From Pampus argenteus (lineage: Eukaryota; Chordata; Actinopteri; Scombriformes; Stromateidae): a DNA stretch of 64,000 bases. The position numbers and the translations under genes are program-made. The notes under the pieces were generated by a model. It made no database searches. It had not been told where the DNA came from and saw only the letters and a program-made list of their open reading frames with translations. The DNA lies in contig CM072878.1 in assembly GCA_036937835.1 (NCBI GenBank), positions 3,806,001-3,870,000 of the forward strand. Reading direction: 5' to 3'. This document shows, in pieces, positions 23,062 to 33,060 of the stretch. Every line of letters starts with the position of its first letter. Position 1 is the stretch's first letter.

Positions 23062-23697
23062 AGTAATGGTATTAACCGAACCATCTTGGAGAAACGGTCT
23101 ACCACTGTGAGTACAACAGTCTTACCCTGTGAGGGTGGTAACCCGGTCACAAAGTCGAGGGAATGTCCGACCAGGGCCGCTGAGGCATAGGAAGGCGCTG
23201 GAGAAGTCCAGCACTGGGGGCGTTCTTGCTCTTGTTCTGCTCACAGGTTGCCACATACTCACGGACATCATTCCTCATACCGGGCCACCAAAACCTCTCC
23301 CCGACCCGGGTCAGAGTTCTGCGGAAACCAGGATAACAAGAAATCAGAGAAGTATGAGCCCAAGTAATCACATGGCCCCGCAGTTTGGGGGTGACAAATA
23401 ATTTGTTGGGTGGTACCTCCGGAGGAACCTGAATCCCTTGATTGGCCCTGTTGACCCGCTCCTCTATCTCCCAGGTGACACAACCTACAACCAACGTCTC
23501 AGGAATTATTGTCTCTGTCTCCTTGGGAACGCTCTCACCCTTAAATAGTCTAGACAGAGCATTGGGTTTAATGTTCTTAGAGCCGGGGCGATATGAAATA
23601 GAGAAATTAAATCCGGAGAAGAAAAGGGCCCACCTGGCTTGTCGAGGGTTTAGTCTCTTGGCTGCCCTGATGTACTCAATGTTCTTGTGGTCGGTGG
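23062..23697 (-). pseudogene. Gypsy (Ty3) pol fragment II, near-identical to part of fragment I
   Basis: Covers RNase H end to early integrase (RPGSKNIKPNALSR, VNRANQGIQVPP, RFWWPGMRNDV, GKTVVLTVVDRFSK). It repeats 21460-22080 with only a handful of base changes. Unlike fragment I it keeps the GLPPSQGKTVV linker. Its ends are abrupt. It is probably a second recent copy or a local duplication of the same family. Confidence 0.83.
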
Positions 23698-23846
23698 GAG
23701 GAGTTAGGAAATCATTAAGAGCACCTGTGAGATGGGGGGAAGGGAATATTTTCAAATAACAGGCCACATGGAGGAGAATAGGAGGAAGCGAGTGTGAGCA
23801 GGAGAAATCCACACATACAGTGGTGGTCAAAAGTTTACATACACTA

Positions 23847-24622
23847 GTACCTTACCACCCCACTAGAACATTGCGCTCCCAGGATGGTGGGTTCCTTGTG
23901 GTTCCTATAGTGACTAAAAGTAGATTGGGAGCCAGAGCTTTCAGCTATCAAGCTCCTCTTCTGTGGAATAAACTACCACTCTGTGTTCGGGAGGCAGACA
24001 CGATCAACACCTTTAAGAGTAGACTTAAGACTTTCCTGTTTGATAAAGCTTATAATTAGGGCTGGCTCAGGTCATCCCTTAGTTATGCTGCCATAGAACT
24101 AGACTGCTGGGGGACTCACACACTCTCTTCTTCTCTCTCTCTCATTCTCTCTCTCTCCTTATCTATCCATCTATCTAATCCATCTATCTATCATGTTACT
24201 AATTAAACTTCTTCCCCGGAGTTTCTGTGCTCTCTCGTCCAGCAGGTTCTTGTGGACTGTGTCTGCTGCTGTGGTCCTGCGTGGCGTCTACTGCATGTGT
24301 TGTCGCCGTCATCATTGTTGCCATATCCCCATTACAGTTTATAGTTAGTTAATGATTTGCTACTGTGCATCTGTATCTTTACCACTAGTTTCACTGTTAC
24401 TGTAATAATTCATCATTCATTGTCATTATTCTCATTTTATCATTGTCATTATTTATCACTATTATTCATTGTGAGTGTACAATATGTGTTTGTTAATTTG
24501 TTCTGTACATGTGACATCCATTGCACGTCTGTCCGTCCTGGGAGAGGAACCCCTTCTCTGTGGCTCTTCCTGAGGTTTCTTCCACCTTTTTCCCTGTTAA
24601 AAGGTTTTTTGGTGGACAAGTT
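23847..24622 (+). mobile_element. 5'-truncated L2 fragment, sense
   Basis: Starts in the last part of ORF2 (VPYHPTRTLRSQDGGFLVV ... FKSRLKTFLFDKAYN, stop near 24059) and runs through the UTR with CT and GATA-like tracts. It stops about 140 nt before the normal L2 3' end, where it meets an inverted L2 piece. Confidence 0.9.
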
Positions 24623-25018
24623 TTATATAGCCCAAAATCACAAAATACATTTGTCTCAGAGGGCTTTACAATCTGTACAGGGAGTGACACCCTCTGTCCT
24701 TAGACCCTCGATTCGAGTGAGGAAAAACTTGCCCACCAAAAAACCTTTTAACAGGGAAAAAGGTGGAAGAAACCTCAGGAAGAGCCACAGAGGAGGAATC
24801 CCTCTCCCAGGACGGACAGACGTGCAATGATGTCACATGTACAGAACAAATCAACACACACATATTGTACACTCACAATGAATACTAATGAATTACAATG
24901 GATGATAAGAATATGTTACAATGAATGATGAATTATTACAGTAGCAGCAAATCATTACATAACTATAAACTGTAATGGGGATATGGCAACAATGATGACG
25001 GCTACAACATATGCAGTA
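24623..25018 (-). mobile_element. L2 3'-UTR fragment, antisense, abutting the sense copy
   Basis: Begins within the L2 3' terminus (TTTTATATAGCCCAAAATC) and reads into the UTR. It lacks the outermost GATTT repeat. With the preceding piece it forms a short-spaced inverted repeat: the segment encoding CTTGCCCACCAAAAAACC on this side pairs with its complement near 24595-24620. Confidence 0.9.
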
Positions 25019-25032
25019 GACATACAGCAATG

Positions 25033-25870
25033 CTAATATTTGGTTACATGTCCCTTGGTCATTTTTATTTCAATTAGGCACTTTTGGTAGCCATCCACAA
25101 GATTCTGGCAAGTTTCTGGTTGAATCTTTGACCACTCCTTTTGACAGAATTGGTGCAGTTCAGTTAAATTTGTTGGCTTTCTGACATGGACTTGTTTCTT
25201 TAGCATTATCCACATGTTCTCAATGGGTTCAAGTCAGGACTTTGGGAAGGCCATTCTAAAACCTCAATTCTAGCCTGATTTAGCCATTCCATTACCACTT
25301 TTGATGTGCGTTTGGGGTCATTGTCCTGTTGGAACACCCAACTGCGCCCAAGACCCAACCTTCGGGCTGATGACTTTAGGTTTTCTTGAAGAATTTGAAG
25401 GTAATCCTCCTTCCTCATTGTTCCATTGACTCTCTGTAAAGCACCAGTTCCATTGGCAGCAAAACAGGCCCACAGCATAATACTACCACCACCGTGCTTG
25501 ATAGTAGGCATGGTGTTCTTGGGGTTAAAGGCCTCACCTTTTTTCCTCCAAACATATTGCTGAGCATTGTGGCCATACAGCTCAATTTTTGTTTCATCTG
25601 ACCACAGAACTTTCCTCCAGAAGGTCTTATCTTTGTCCATGTGAGCAGCAGCAAACTTTAGTCGAGCCTTAAGGTGTCGCTTTTGGAGCAAGGGCTTCCT
25701 TCTTGCACGGCAGCCTCTCAGTCCATGGCGATGCAAAACACGCTTGGAACCTGCAGCTGCTTTGAAATGGCTCCAAGTGACTTTCCTGACTTGTTCAAGT
25801 CAATGATTCTCTTTTTCAGATCTGTGCTGAGCTCCTTTGACTTTCCTATTGTAGCGTTTGTGGGTGTTTT
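25033..25870 (-). pseudogene. Tc1 transposase, deleted and frameshifted
   Basis: The N-terminal helix-turn-helix start is present near 25730-25850 (GKSKELSTDLKKRIIDLNKSGKSLG). It jumps directly to HRHGLRGCRARRKPLL, so the second helix-turn-helix and linker are deleted. The catalytic core shows the first aspartate (LWSDETKIE) and second (QQDNDPKRT). At the third residue a one-base loss after SPDLNP shifts the frame, so the ENMW glutamate is only readable in the next frame, which continues to FCQKEWSKI and the C-terminus. It cannot encode an active enzyme. Confidence 0.88.
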
Positions 25871-26239
25871 TATCCAGTGAGCCCTTTTTAAATGGCCTCA
25901 GAGATGTCACCAGCTATAGTCACTCATAATCACTCACAAGAAGGTAAGAGGTCATGCTATGAAGCTCATGTCATTGACACAACTTTCTAAGTCTCCAAAA
26001 TTGCTCATTCATGTTGCTGTATGTATATTTTTGACCCAGCAGATTTTGTCACATTTTCAGTTTACCCATAATAAAGTCATAAAAGAATCAAACTTCATGA
26101 CTGTTTTTTGTGACAAAGAAGGATCTGTTCCAATCACTATATCAGAGAAAAATCTGAGTTGTAGAAATAACTGGAAACTCAAGACAGCCATGACATTATG
26201 TTCTTTACAAGTGTATGTAAACTTTTGACCACCACTGTA

Positions 26240-26994
26240 TATAAGCTGGAAAGGAAATATACAAGCACAACAGGACCAAAAAGCAACCCCGGATTGTGTG
26301 GAAAAGGCAAACTTCTTGTCTTTGGCGCGGCACTTGGAGCTGTAGCTGGTCTGGGCTTACAACATACAGCTAAGTGGTATCTGCCTGGCTTCTTCTCCCC
26401 TCTTAGGGTTGTTTCGACCATCCCCTGGATCCAGCGAACCCTCTCCCCATACCTGGTATCCGTCTCCCCACCTCACACATCTCCACCTGCATACATATTT
26501 ACAAAACTGAACTTCAGGACTATTCGACCCCACCCCCCATACACACATACACACACTCTCACACTACTTGGAATGCCCAAATGAACAGCATGAACCTATT
26601 TTTATTAAGTGAACCATTCTCCAGTGATGTTTTATGGTGAATGCGATTTTTTTTCCTTGGTTCTTTGACACTTAAATTTAACTTGTTATTGTTGGTAAAA
26701 ACCCTTGATTTATTGCTTAAAATTTATTTGTGAAGGGGTTTATCTTTTTTGTTTGGGATTAACAGATTGATTAAATAACCTTTCTTTTACAGATATTTTA
26801 GTGACCCGAATTTATTTTGTAGCTGGGGCTATCTGCTAGCGGGACTTTTGTTGTTAACCAGATACTTTTAAATTTACTCATTATCCTTTTCTTTTTAAAG
26901 AGTGACAGGTTGATTTATGCTCCTGTCTGGCACCCAACTTATGCTATATGAGTATCTGTTTTAAGCCCTACGCTACACTGCAAACTATGAGATG
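26240..26994. other. Unclassified segment, possibly LTR-like
   Basis: The Tc1 was inserted into this sequence. Near 26920-26940 the bases CTCCTGTCTGGCACCCAAC resemble an LTR end followed by a primer-binding site. No second LTR or gag was found beside it. The 128-codon open frame here matches no family I know. I keep it unassigned. Confidence 0.25.
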
Positions 26995-28079
26995 ATGAGA
27001 TGAGATGAGATTCAACTTTATTGTCATTGTGCAGAGTACGAGTACAGAGACAACGAAATGCAGTTAGCATCCATCCAGAAGTGCAAAAACAGCAGAAAGT
27101 GCAGAGTATGTGCAAATGTACAATATAAATATAAGTAGTATTATGAAGAGCAAGTATGGAAAGTACACTAGATGAGTGATCAGGTGCTATATGTCAGTGA
27201 AACAGTAAGAAAAATAAACTATAGTGATAAGTACACTAGGTGAGTATGATTACACTATTTACAAATGAATATACTATGTCAGTATTTTACACTATATTTA
27301 CCTTGGGTAAGTTAAAGCAGAATGAATACACTAATAAATAGAAAACACTTTAAGAGTGTACTATAGAGAGGTAGGATATGGAAATGAATGTACATTATAG
27401 ACAGAATAAATAGTTGTATAAATAGGGGTGGAGTGAGTCCTGCTATCACCGTGGTTTAGAGTTCAACAGTGTGATAGCAGCAGGGAAGAAGCTGTTCCTG
27501 AACCTGCTGGTCCGGGAACGGAGAGACCTGAAGCGTCTGCCGGAGGGGAGGGGGGTAAACAGTCTGTGGTTGGGGTGGGAAGTGTCTTTGGTGATGCAGT
27601 GAGCCTTCCGCAGGCGTCGCTTGCACTGTATAGTGTCTATGGTGGTGAGGAACCGGTGATGCGTTGGGCAGTTTTCACCACCCTCTGCAGTGATTTCCGG
27701 TCCGCGACAGAGCAGTTACTATACCACACTGTGATGCAGTTGGTGAGGATGCTCTCGATGGTGCAGCGGTAGAAGTTCACCAGGATCTGGGGAGACAGGT
27801 TGATCTTCTTCAGTCTCCTCAGGAAGAACAGACGCTGGTGAGCCTTCGGCCCTGTTTACACGTACACGGGTATTTTTAAAAACGGAGACATTTCCCTTCG
27901 TTTGTACCTATCTTTTACACGCAAACGGTGAATTCGCCTCTGAAAACGAATCTTTCTAAAAACTCCGGCTAGAGTGGAGATTCTGGAAAACTCCGGTTTT
28001 GCGTTTGCGTGTAAATTGAGATAAACGGAGTTTTAGGCAGCTGATGCGCTAAAAGTGCGACCAATGTTTACTTGTTGCT

Positions 28080-29348
28080 ATGACGACGATCATGGAAGCG
28101 CTCAGAGTAGCAGTCGCATTTATTCTGGTGCAAACACTTCTTATGTGTTTGCATTTGCATACACAGCTGATGCATCATGTCGATGACCAGAGACGAATGA
28201 GGGCTCGGAGGTCAGCACTTTTATCACTTCTCCCACCTATTCGAAGACCCAGTCGCCGTCACCGCCAACGTCGCCGGTTTTGGGTCCGACCCGGGAGGAC
28301 TGCTGTATGGTGGGATAATTTTGAAAATGAAGTGGTTGTCCCGGAGGAGTGGCGTGAAAATTTTAGGATGTCGCGGTCATCACTGTTGGCACTCTCCGAC
28401 TTGCTGCGTCCTTACATCGAGGGCGAGATGACCGTCATGCGATCTCCTGTCGGTGTCATAAAAAAAGTTGCCTGCACATTGTATTACCTGTCCGACGAGG
28501 GTAGACTGCGCAAGACAGCCAACGCTTTTGGTCTTGCTCGATCAACTGTGTCAAAAATAGTAAGGGAAGTGTGTGAGGCAATAGCTGTCCACTTAGGTCC
28601 TATGTACATAAAACTGCCCACATCTGAAGAGTCTGTACAGCAACTTATTGAGAAATTTGAAGAAGCACACAGCCTCCCTCAATGCATAGGTGCTGTGGAT
28701 GGCACACATGTGGAAATAAAGCAACCACCTGTCAATTCCACAGATTATATCAATAGAAAAGGGAAGTACAGTTTGAACATTCAGGCTACCTGTGATTATA
28801 AATATTGTTTCATTGATGTGGTAGTTAAATGGCCTGGGAGTGTTCACGACGCACGCATTTTTGCAAATTCCGCACTTAATGACTATCTGAAAGCTGGAAA
28901 AATCCCACCATGTCCCAAACAAATAGTTGAGGATGAAGAGGCCATACCAGTGTACTTAATTGGAGATCCTGCATACCCTCTGCTCCCATACCTCATGAAA
29001 GAATATGTGAATGGGGGGAGTAATGTTCAGGAGCAGTATTTTGGACTATCTTTGTGTCGCGCACGGATGGTTATTGAGTGTGCGTTTGGGAGGCTGAAGG
29101 GCCGGTTTGGAGCCCTAAAAAGAGCAATGGACATTAACCTTGATGACCTTCCCTTCGTCATATATGCATTATTCGTACTACATAATTACTGTGAGGCTGC
29201 TATGGACACTGTGGATGACGCCAGGATTACAGAGGCTATTCAATATGACCAGAACAACCAACCTGATAATCCACCAACTGTCAGAGAGGGAATGTCAGCT
29301 GAAGGGAAGAGGGTCAGGAGAGTCCTGACAAAGTTTCTTGACCCATAA
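28080..29348 (+). CDS. Harbinger DDE transposase (HARBI1-like)
   Basis: 422 codons, intact. The basic N-terminal region (RRPSRRHRQRRRFWVRPGR) is followed by a helix-turn-helix (LRKTANAFGLARSTVSKIV, about 145-165). The DDE_4 nuclease core follows: first aspartate in IGAVDGTHVEI (about 203), second in IGDPAYPLLPYLM (about 295), and the glutamate in IECAFGRLKGRF (about 332). The end is VRRVLTKFLDP. In this superfamily the enzyme needs a partner Myb/MADF-type protein for nuclear import and end recognition, and that partner lies downstream on the opposite strand. All catalytic residues are present. Confidence 0.93.
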   Translation: MTTIMEALRVAVAFILVQTLLMCLHLHTQLMHHVDDQRRMRARRSALLSLLPPIRRPSRRHRQRRRFWVRPGRTAVWWDNFENEVVVPEEWRENFRMSRSSLLALSDLLRPYIEGEMTVMRSPVGVIKKVACTLYYLSDEGRLRKTANAFGLARSTVSKIVREVCEAIAVHLGPMYIKLPTSEESVQQLIEKFEEAHSLPQCIGAVDGTHVEIKQPPVNSTDYINRKGKYSLNIQATCDYKYCFIDVVVKWPGSVHDARIFANSALNDYLKAGKIPPCPKQIVEDEEAIPVYLIGDPAYPLLPYLMKEYVNGGSNVQEQYFGLSLCRARMVIECAFGRLKGRFGALKRAMDINLDDLPFVIYALFVLHNYCEAAMDTVDDARITEAIQYDQNNQPDNPPTVREGMSAEGKRVRRVLTKFLDP

Positions 29349-30053
29349 AGACATCTCAAGTGTGTGTTCTAGTGTGTTCCTACACGGTTTAAATTTATAC
29401 ATTTTAGTACAGGGTAATGCTTGTGTTAAAGAATATTTGTTACCTTTTCAGATGTTAAGCATTTAAATTTATAACATGTTAACGCTTAGCTGAAATCTAT
29501 TGACATTGCCCATGTAAATGTTACTTGTTTGGTGTAATGCCATTATCTACATAAAGAATTAGAAATTCCAAATGGTCCTGTGTGAAAACTTTCTAAAATA
29601 CTGGAGGTAGATCTGATATGACCCAAATTGAAGAATCACATACACATCATTTTCAGACATTTTACTTCTGAAGAGATCCAACACTTGACTTCCAATACTG
29701 TACACAAAATCAATTTGCGTGTCATCAACCCTGAAAAGACAAGCATAGTAGTGCAAATAAGTAGTGTGGTACATTTGTTAAATAAAAATTCAAGGCATTT
29801 CAAGTAAACTCAGGGATTCACAAAATGACAAACGTAGTGCATCGTGCTGCCTCCTGTTCAAGCAAAGGCACTTTCCAAGGAAAACTATATATATAAAAAA
29901 ACCTAAAGTAAAAAAGGCTTAAGATGCCAGAACTCAAGGCTCCCTGTAAATATACATATGTATATATATTACCAAACTGTTGGTACAAAAATTGTGGGTA
30001 ACATTTAACCCTAAACAAAACAGATCAGGAACAAGTTTACGTGTATCTCAATT

Positions 30054-31289
30054 TTATGCATCTTCATTAAGGGCTTGGAGATATGAAAATTGACCCTGCA
30101 TGCCCTCATCAGGTAAATCAGTTAAATTGACCGTGCTGAGTGGCACTGCACTGGGTGGTCTGTTGTCATAGGAGTGAGTGAGTGGTGGTGGTGCTGGTGT
30201 GTGTGCATATACTTGTCCATAAGGACCTCTTCCCTGAAATGGCATAATGTAGTGTGGTTGTGGTGGTGGTGGTGTATGTGGTGGCTGCACAACTTGCCGC
30301 AGGAGAGCAAAGCCATCAGCAATTGATGCTGTTAGCCTATCCAGGGTCTGTGTCATTTTGGATAAATTGTCAGCTGCCCTGTTTTCAGAGGTCTCAATAA
30401 TGTCCACAAGTTTCTTCTTCAGTTGTTTGTCCTCCTCAACGGCATTCAGCCACTGGGCCTCAGCTGGCAGCTTTCGCTTCATTCGATCATGCCGGTGTCC
30501 CTGCAGTCTAGTCTATACAGAGTGGACAAAAGAAAATGTGTTCATATTTCATATTTCACTTCCCCATTGCCATATTGTTGTAGCATATGAACAGGAGTTA
30601 TGTGACTGCTCGGTCTACTTTTTGCATTTTTGCCTTTTACCTGTACTTATTGATCCTGTTTACACGCTATGGAGCTATTGTGGTAATTTCCTTCAGGATG
30701 AATTATTCATCTTATCACAGATACACATTACTTGATAAAGCCAACAATTCATGACAATTTCATGACCAAAAATACATACCTGAAGCAGGTCTCTCCTCTG
30801 CTTCACTGTGGGCGTGATGGCCACACTGCCATCGACTTCTTGAACATCCGCTGCCGATTCGTCCAAGGATGACGAAACTGATGTGGCGGGGGAAGCAGAA
30901 TCCTCCAGTTCGTGAGTCTCGATGCCGGAGGCGATGGTCGTAGTAGCTGGGGAACCACCCCAAACCTTTTCACACAGTTCCAAGTAGAGGAGCACCACTC
31001 TTCCGTGGCCGCTCCTGCGTCCAGTGTCCACTGCATTCCTGTATTTCCCTCTAATTGCCTTCATTTTGGTTGTCAGGTTGGCTTGTGTTATGTCCTCCTT
31101 CACATGAGGAAACTCCTCGTTGGTCTCAGATGGGTATTTCTCCAAGAATAGCGCTAACATGTCGACGTACTTGGTTTTGCAAGATTCCCAGTCCACATTT
31201 TCATGGGCTTTACTTGCCTTGTAGTCCAACGCGACATTAAGGAGCAATTCAACTTCGCTATCTGTCCAGACAAACGAACCTCGCGCCAT
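30054..31289 (-). CDS. Harbinger accessory MADF/Myb-like DNA-binding protein, two exons
   Basis: Exon 1 (31289 to 30780) encodes MARGSFVWTDSEVELLLNV, a Myb/SANT or MADF-type helix bundle (about residues 7-95, ending KYRNAVDTGRRSG), then an acidic serine-rich linker. A donor CTTCAG/GTATG lies at 30780/30779 and an acceptor CTGCAG/GGACAC at 30501/30500. This 279-nt intron joins QRRDLLQ in frame to GHRHDRMKRKL. Exon 2 (30500 to 30054) adds a coiled coil and a proline/histidine-rich tail. Without splicing, the first frame would end at a different C-terminus. The role is DNA binding and help to the transposase, inferred from known Harbinger pairs. Confidence 0.82.
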
Positions 31290-31551
31290 ATTTGTTGTCC
31301 AGAAAGGAATAGGAAGGAACTCTTCGTCGAAATGAGAATTCTGATTGGCTTGCAGAGGATTCTCTTTCTTCCTACACTGCCGCCTATAGGCTTGGCGTAG
31401 TTATGATGGCGCTTGATGGCGTTTTTATGCGGGTTGATGTAAACGAAAACTTTTTTGAAAACGATGCTATGTGCACGATGTTATTTTGGAAAACGGAGGG
31501 AGGGAAATATTCGTTTCTCAACATACCCGGCTACGTGTAAACGTAGCCTTC

Positions 31552-32780
31552 TTGACCAGAGTGGAAGTGTTGAGGGTCCAAGTAAGATCCTCGGAGATGT
31601 GGACACCCAGGAATTTAAAACTGGAGACACGCTCCACCTCCGTCCCGTTGATGCAGACTGGAGTGTGCGTGTCAGGTTTAGACTTCCTGTAGTCCATGAT
31701 GAGCTCTTTGGTCTTCTTGGTGTTAAGAGTCAGGTTGTTGTCTGCGCACCACGCCGCTAGGTGCTGGACCTCCTCCCTGTAGTCCGCCTCGTCGTTGTTG
31801 CGGATGAGGCCTATCACCGTTGTGTCGTCTGCAAACTTGATGATGGAGTTAGAGCCATGTACAGGTGTGCAGTCGAAGGTGAAGAGGGAGTAGAGGAGGG
31901 GGCTCAGCACACAGCCCTGTGGAACGCCAGTGCTCAGAGTGAGGGTAGAGGAGATGTGGCCGTCTAGTTTAACAGACTGGGGTCTGTTGGTCAGAAAGTC
32001 TAGTATCCAGTTGCACAGGGAGGTGTTGATTCCCAGGTCGCAGAGCTTGGACACCAGTTTGGAGGGGATGATGGTGTTGAATGCTGAACTGAAGTCAATG
32101 AACAGCATTCTAACGTAGGAGTTGTTATTGTCCAGGTGGGAAAGGGCGAGATGTAGAGCCGTGGAAATGGCATCCTCCGTGCTCCTGTTCTGACGGTAAG
32201 CGAATTGGAGGGGGTCCAGTGTGGGGGGGAGGCAAGATTTGAGCTGGGCCAGGACCAGCCGCTCGAAGCACTTCATGATGATGGGGGTAAGTGCAACAGG
32301 GCGGTAGTCATTGAGGCTCGCTGCTGTGGAGTGTTTAGGCACCGGCACGATGGAGGTGGTCTTAAAACACGAGGGGACAGCTGCTTGGGCTAGAGACATG
32401 TTAAAGATGTTGGTCATGACTCCGGTCAGCTGTCCAGCACAGGCCCTGAGCACACGTCCTGGTATGCCATCGGGACCTGCAGCTTTTCGTGCATTAATCC
32501 GGCTTAGTGCAGCAAACACGTCAGTGGGGGAGAGTATGAGGGGCTGGTGGTCCGCAGGGAGCACAGCCTTGATGGCAACCTCCTGGTTGTCCCTGTCGAA
32601 TCGAGCATAGAAGCTGTTGAGCTCTTCAGGGAGGGAGGCGTTGTTGTGTGTGGCTGGCCGTCTACCTCCGCTACATTTTCTGTTTATTGTTCTGTTTTTA
32701 TTGCTTTTTAGGCTTAAAGTGTAATTTTTACTGGTGTATGATCGCCTGATCCTCTGAAAAATCTGCGATTCCGTCGACAA
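31552..32780 (-). pseudogene. Rex1 reverse transcriptase, interrupted
   Basis: About 410 codons of Rex1 reverse transcriptase with all blocks visible: RKAAGPDGIPGRVLRAC, NDYRPVALTPIIMKCFERLV, LFIDFSSAFNTIIP, GVPQGCVLSPLLYSLF and the catalytic FADDTTVIG (about residue 315). The frame reads into the Harbinger at its 3' side, which severs the last roughly 250 codons. The endonuclease half is missing at the 5' side. Catalytic residues are intact, so the decay is structural. Confidence 0.88.
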
Positions 32781-33060
32781 ATCATCGATCCAGGACTTTA
32801 ATGATCAGACAAAGCCACCGCCACATGTTCTGGCGTTCGTATCCTTCTCACTTATGGCGTCTTCCTGGTGGGTTGCCATGCAACAACCATCGCAGAAGAC
32901 GAGGAAAGAGAGGTGGAGTGATATGCTGGCTGAAAGTTCACCTGGCCTCGTCCTCCACGTACAATGCTCGCCATCCGCTGTTTGGTCTCTCCAGTGATTA
33001 TGCTGGATATGACATCCGAGGCTCCGTGGACTACTCCTACTGATGGCTGCTACCAGCTGT
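32781..33060. other. Unclear, perhaps 5' part of the older L2
   Basis: Sequence between the Rex1 break and recognisable L2 homology. It could be degraded L2 ORF2, but I cannot place it. Confidence 0.3.

Larger units (their letters stand above)
23818..26237 (-). mobile_element. Tc1-like DNA transposon split by L2 pieces
   Basis: Inverted termini CAGTGGTGGTCAAAAGTTTA at left and the exact complement at right, each next to TA (23816-23817 and 26238-26239). Inside is an antisense, defective DD34E transposase. Only about 28 nt of left terminus survives before the L2 insertion at about 23847; Tc1 sequence resumes near 25020. Confidence 0.92.
27848..31548 (+). mobile_element. PIF/Harbinger transposon, apparently complete
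   Basis: Termini GGCCCTGTTTACACGTA and, at the right, the inverted form ending TACGTGTAAACGTAGCC; complementarity extends inward over CGGGTA. A 3-bp duplication TTC flanks it (27845-27847 and 31549-31551). It carries two divergent genes pointing towards each other: a DDE transposase (+) and a MADF/Myb-like DNA-binding protein (-). This is the full autonomous gene set of the superfamily. It is the youngest layer of its nest, inside Rex1. Confidence 0.92.
26995..32780 (-). mobile_element. Rex1 LINE, 5'-truncated, split by a Harbinger element
   Basis: The 3' end at left reads ATTCAACTTTATTGTCATTG beside a GAGAT repeat, typical of Rex1. Coding homology resumes through GAAGCTGTTCCTGAACCTG and LLR-type C-terminal motifs to 27847. 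It continues after the Harbinger insertion from 31549 to about 32780. The Rex1 sequence is continuous if the Harbinger and one TTC copy are removed. Confidence 0.88.

Noticed and set aside
23816..26239. Tc1 element as potentially active because its termini are perfect
   Set aside because: The transposase has an internal deletion in the DNA-binding region and a frameshift just before the catalytic glutamate, and the element is split by L2 DNA.
26198..26584. 128-codon open frame as a host gene
   Set aside because: It begins in the Tc1 terminus, has no recognisable domain and no splice context, and the surrounding sequence looks repeat-derived.
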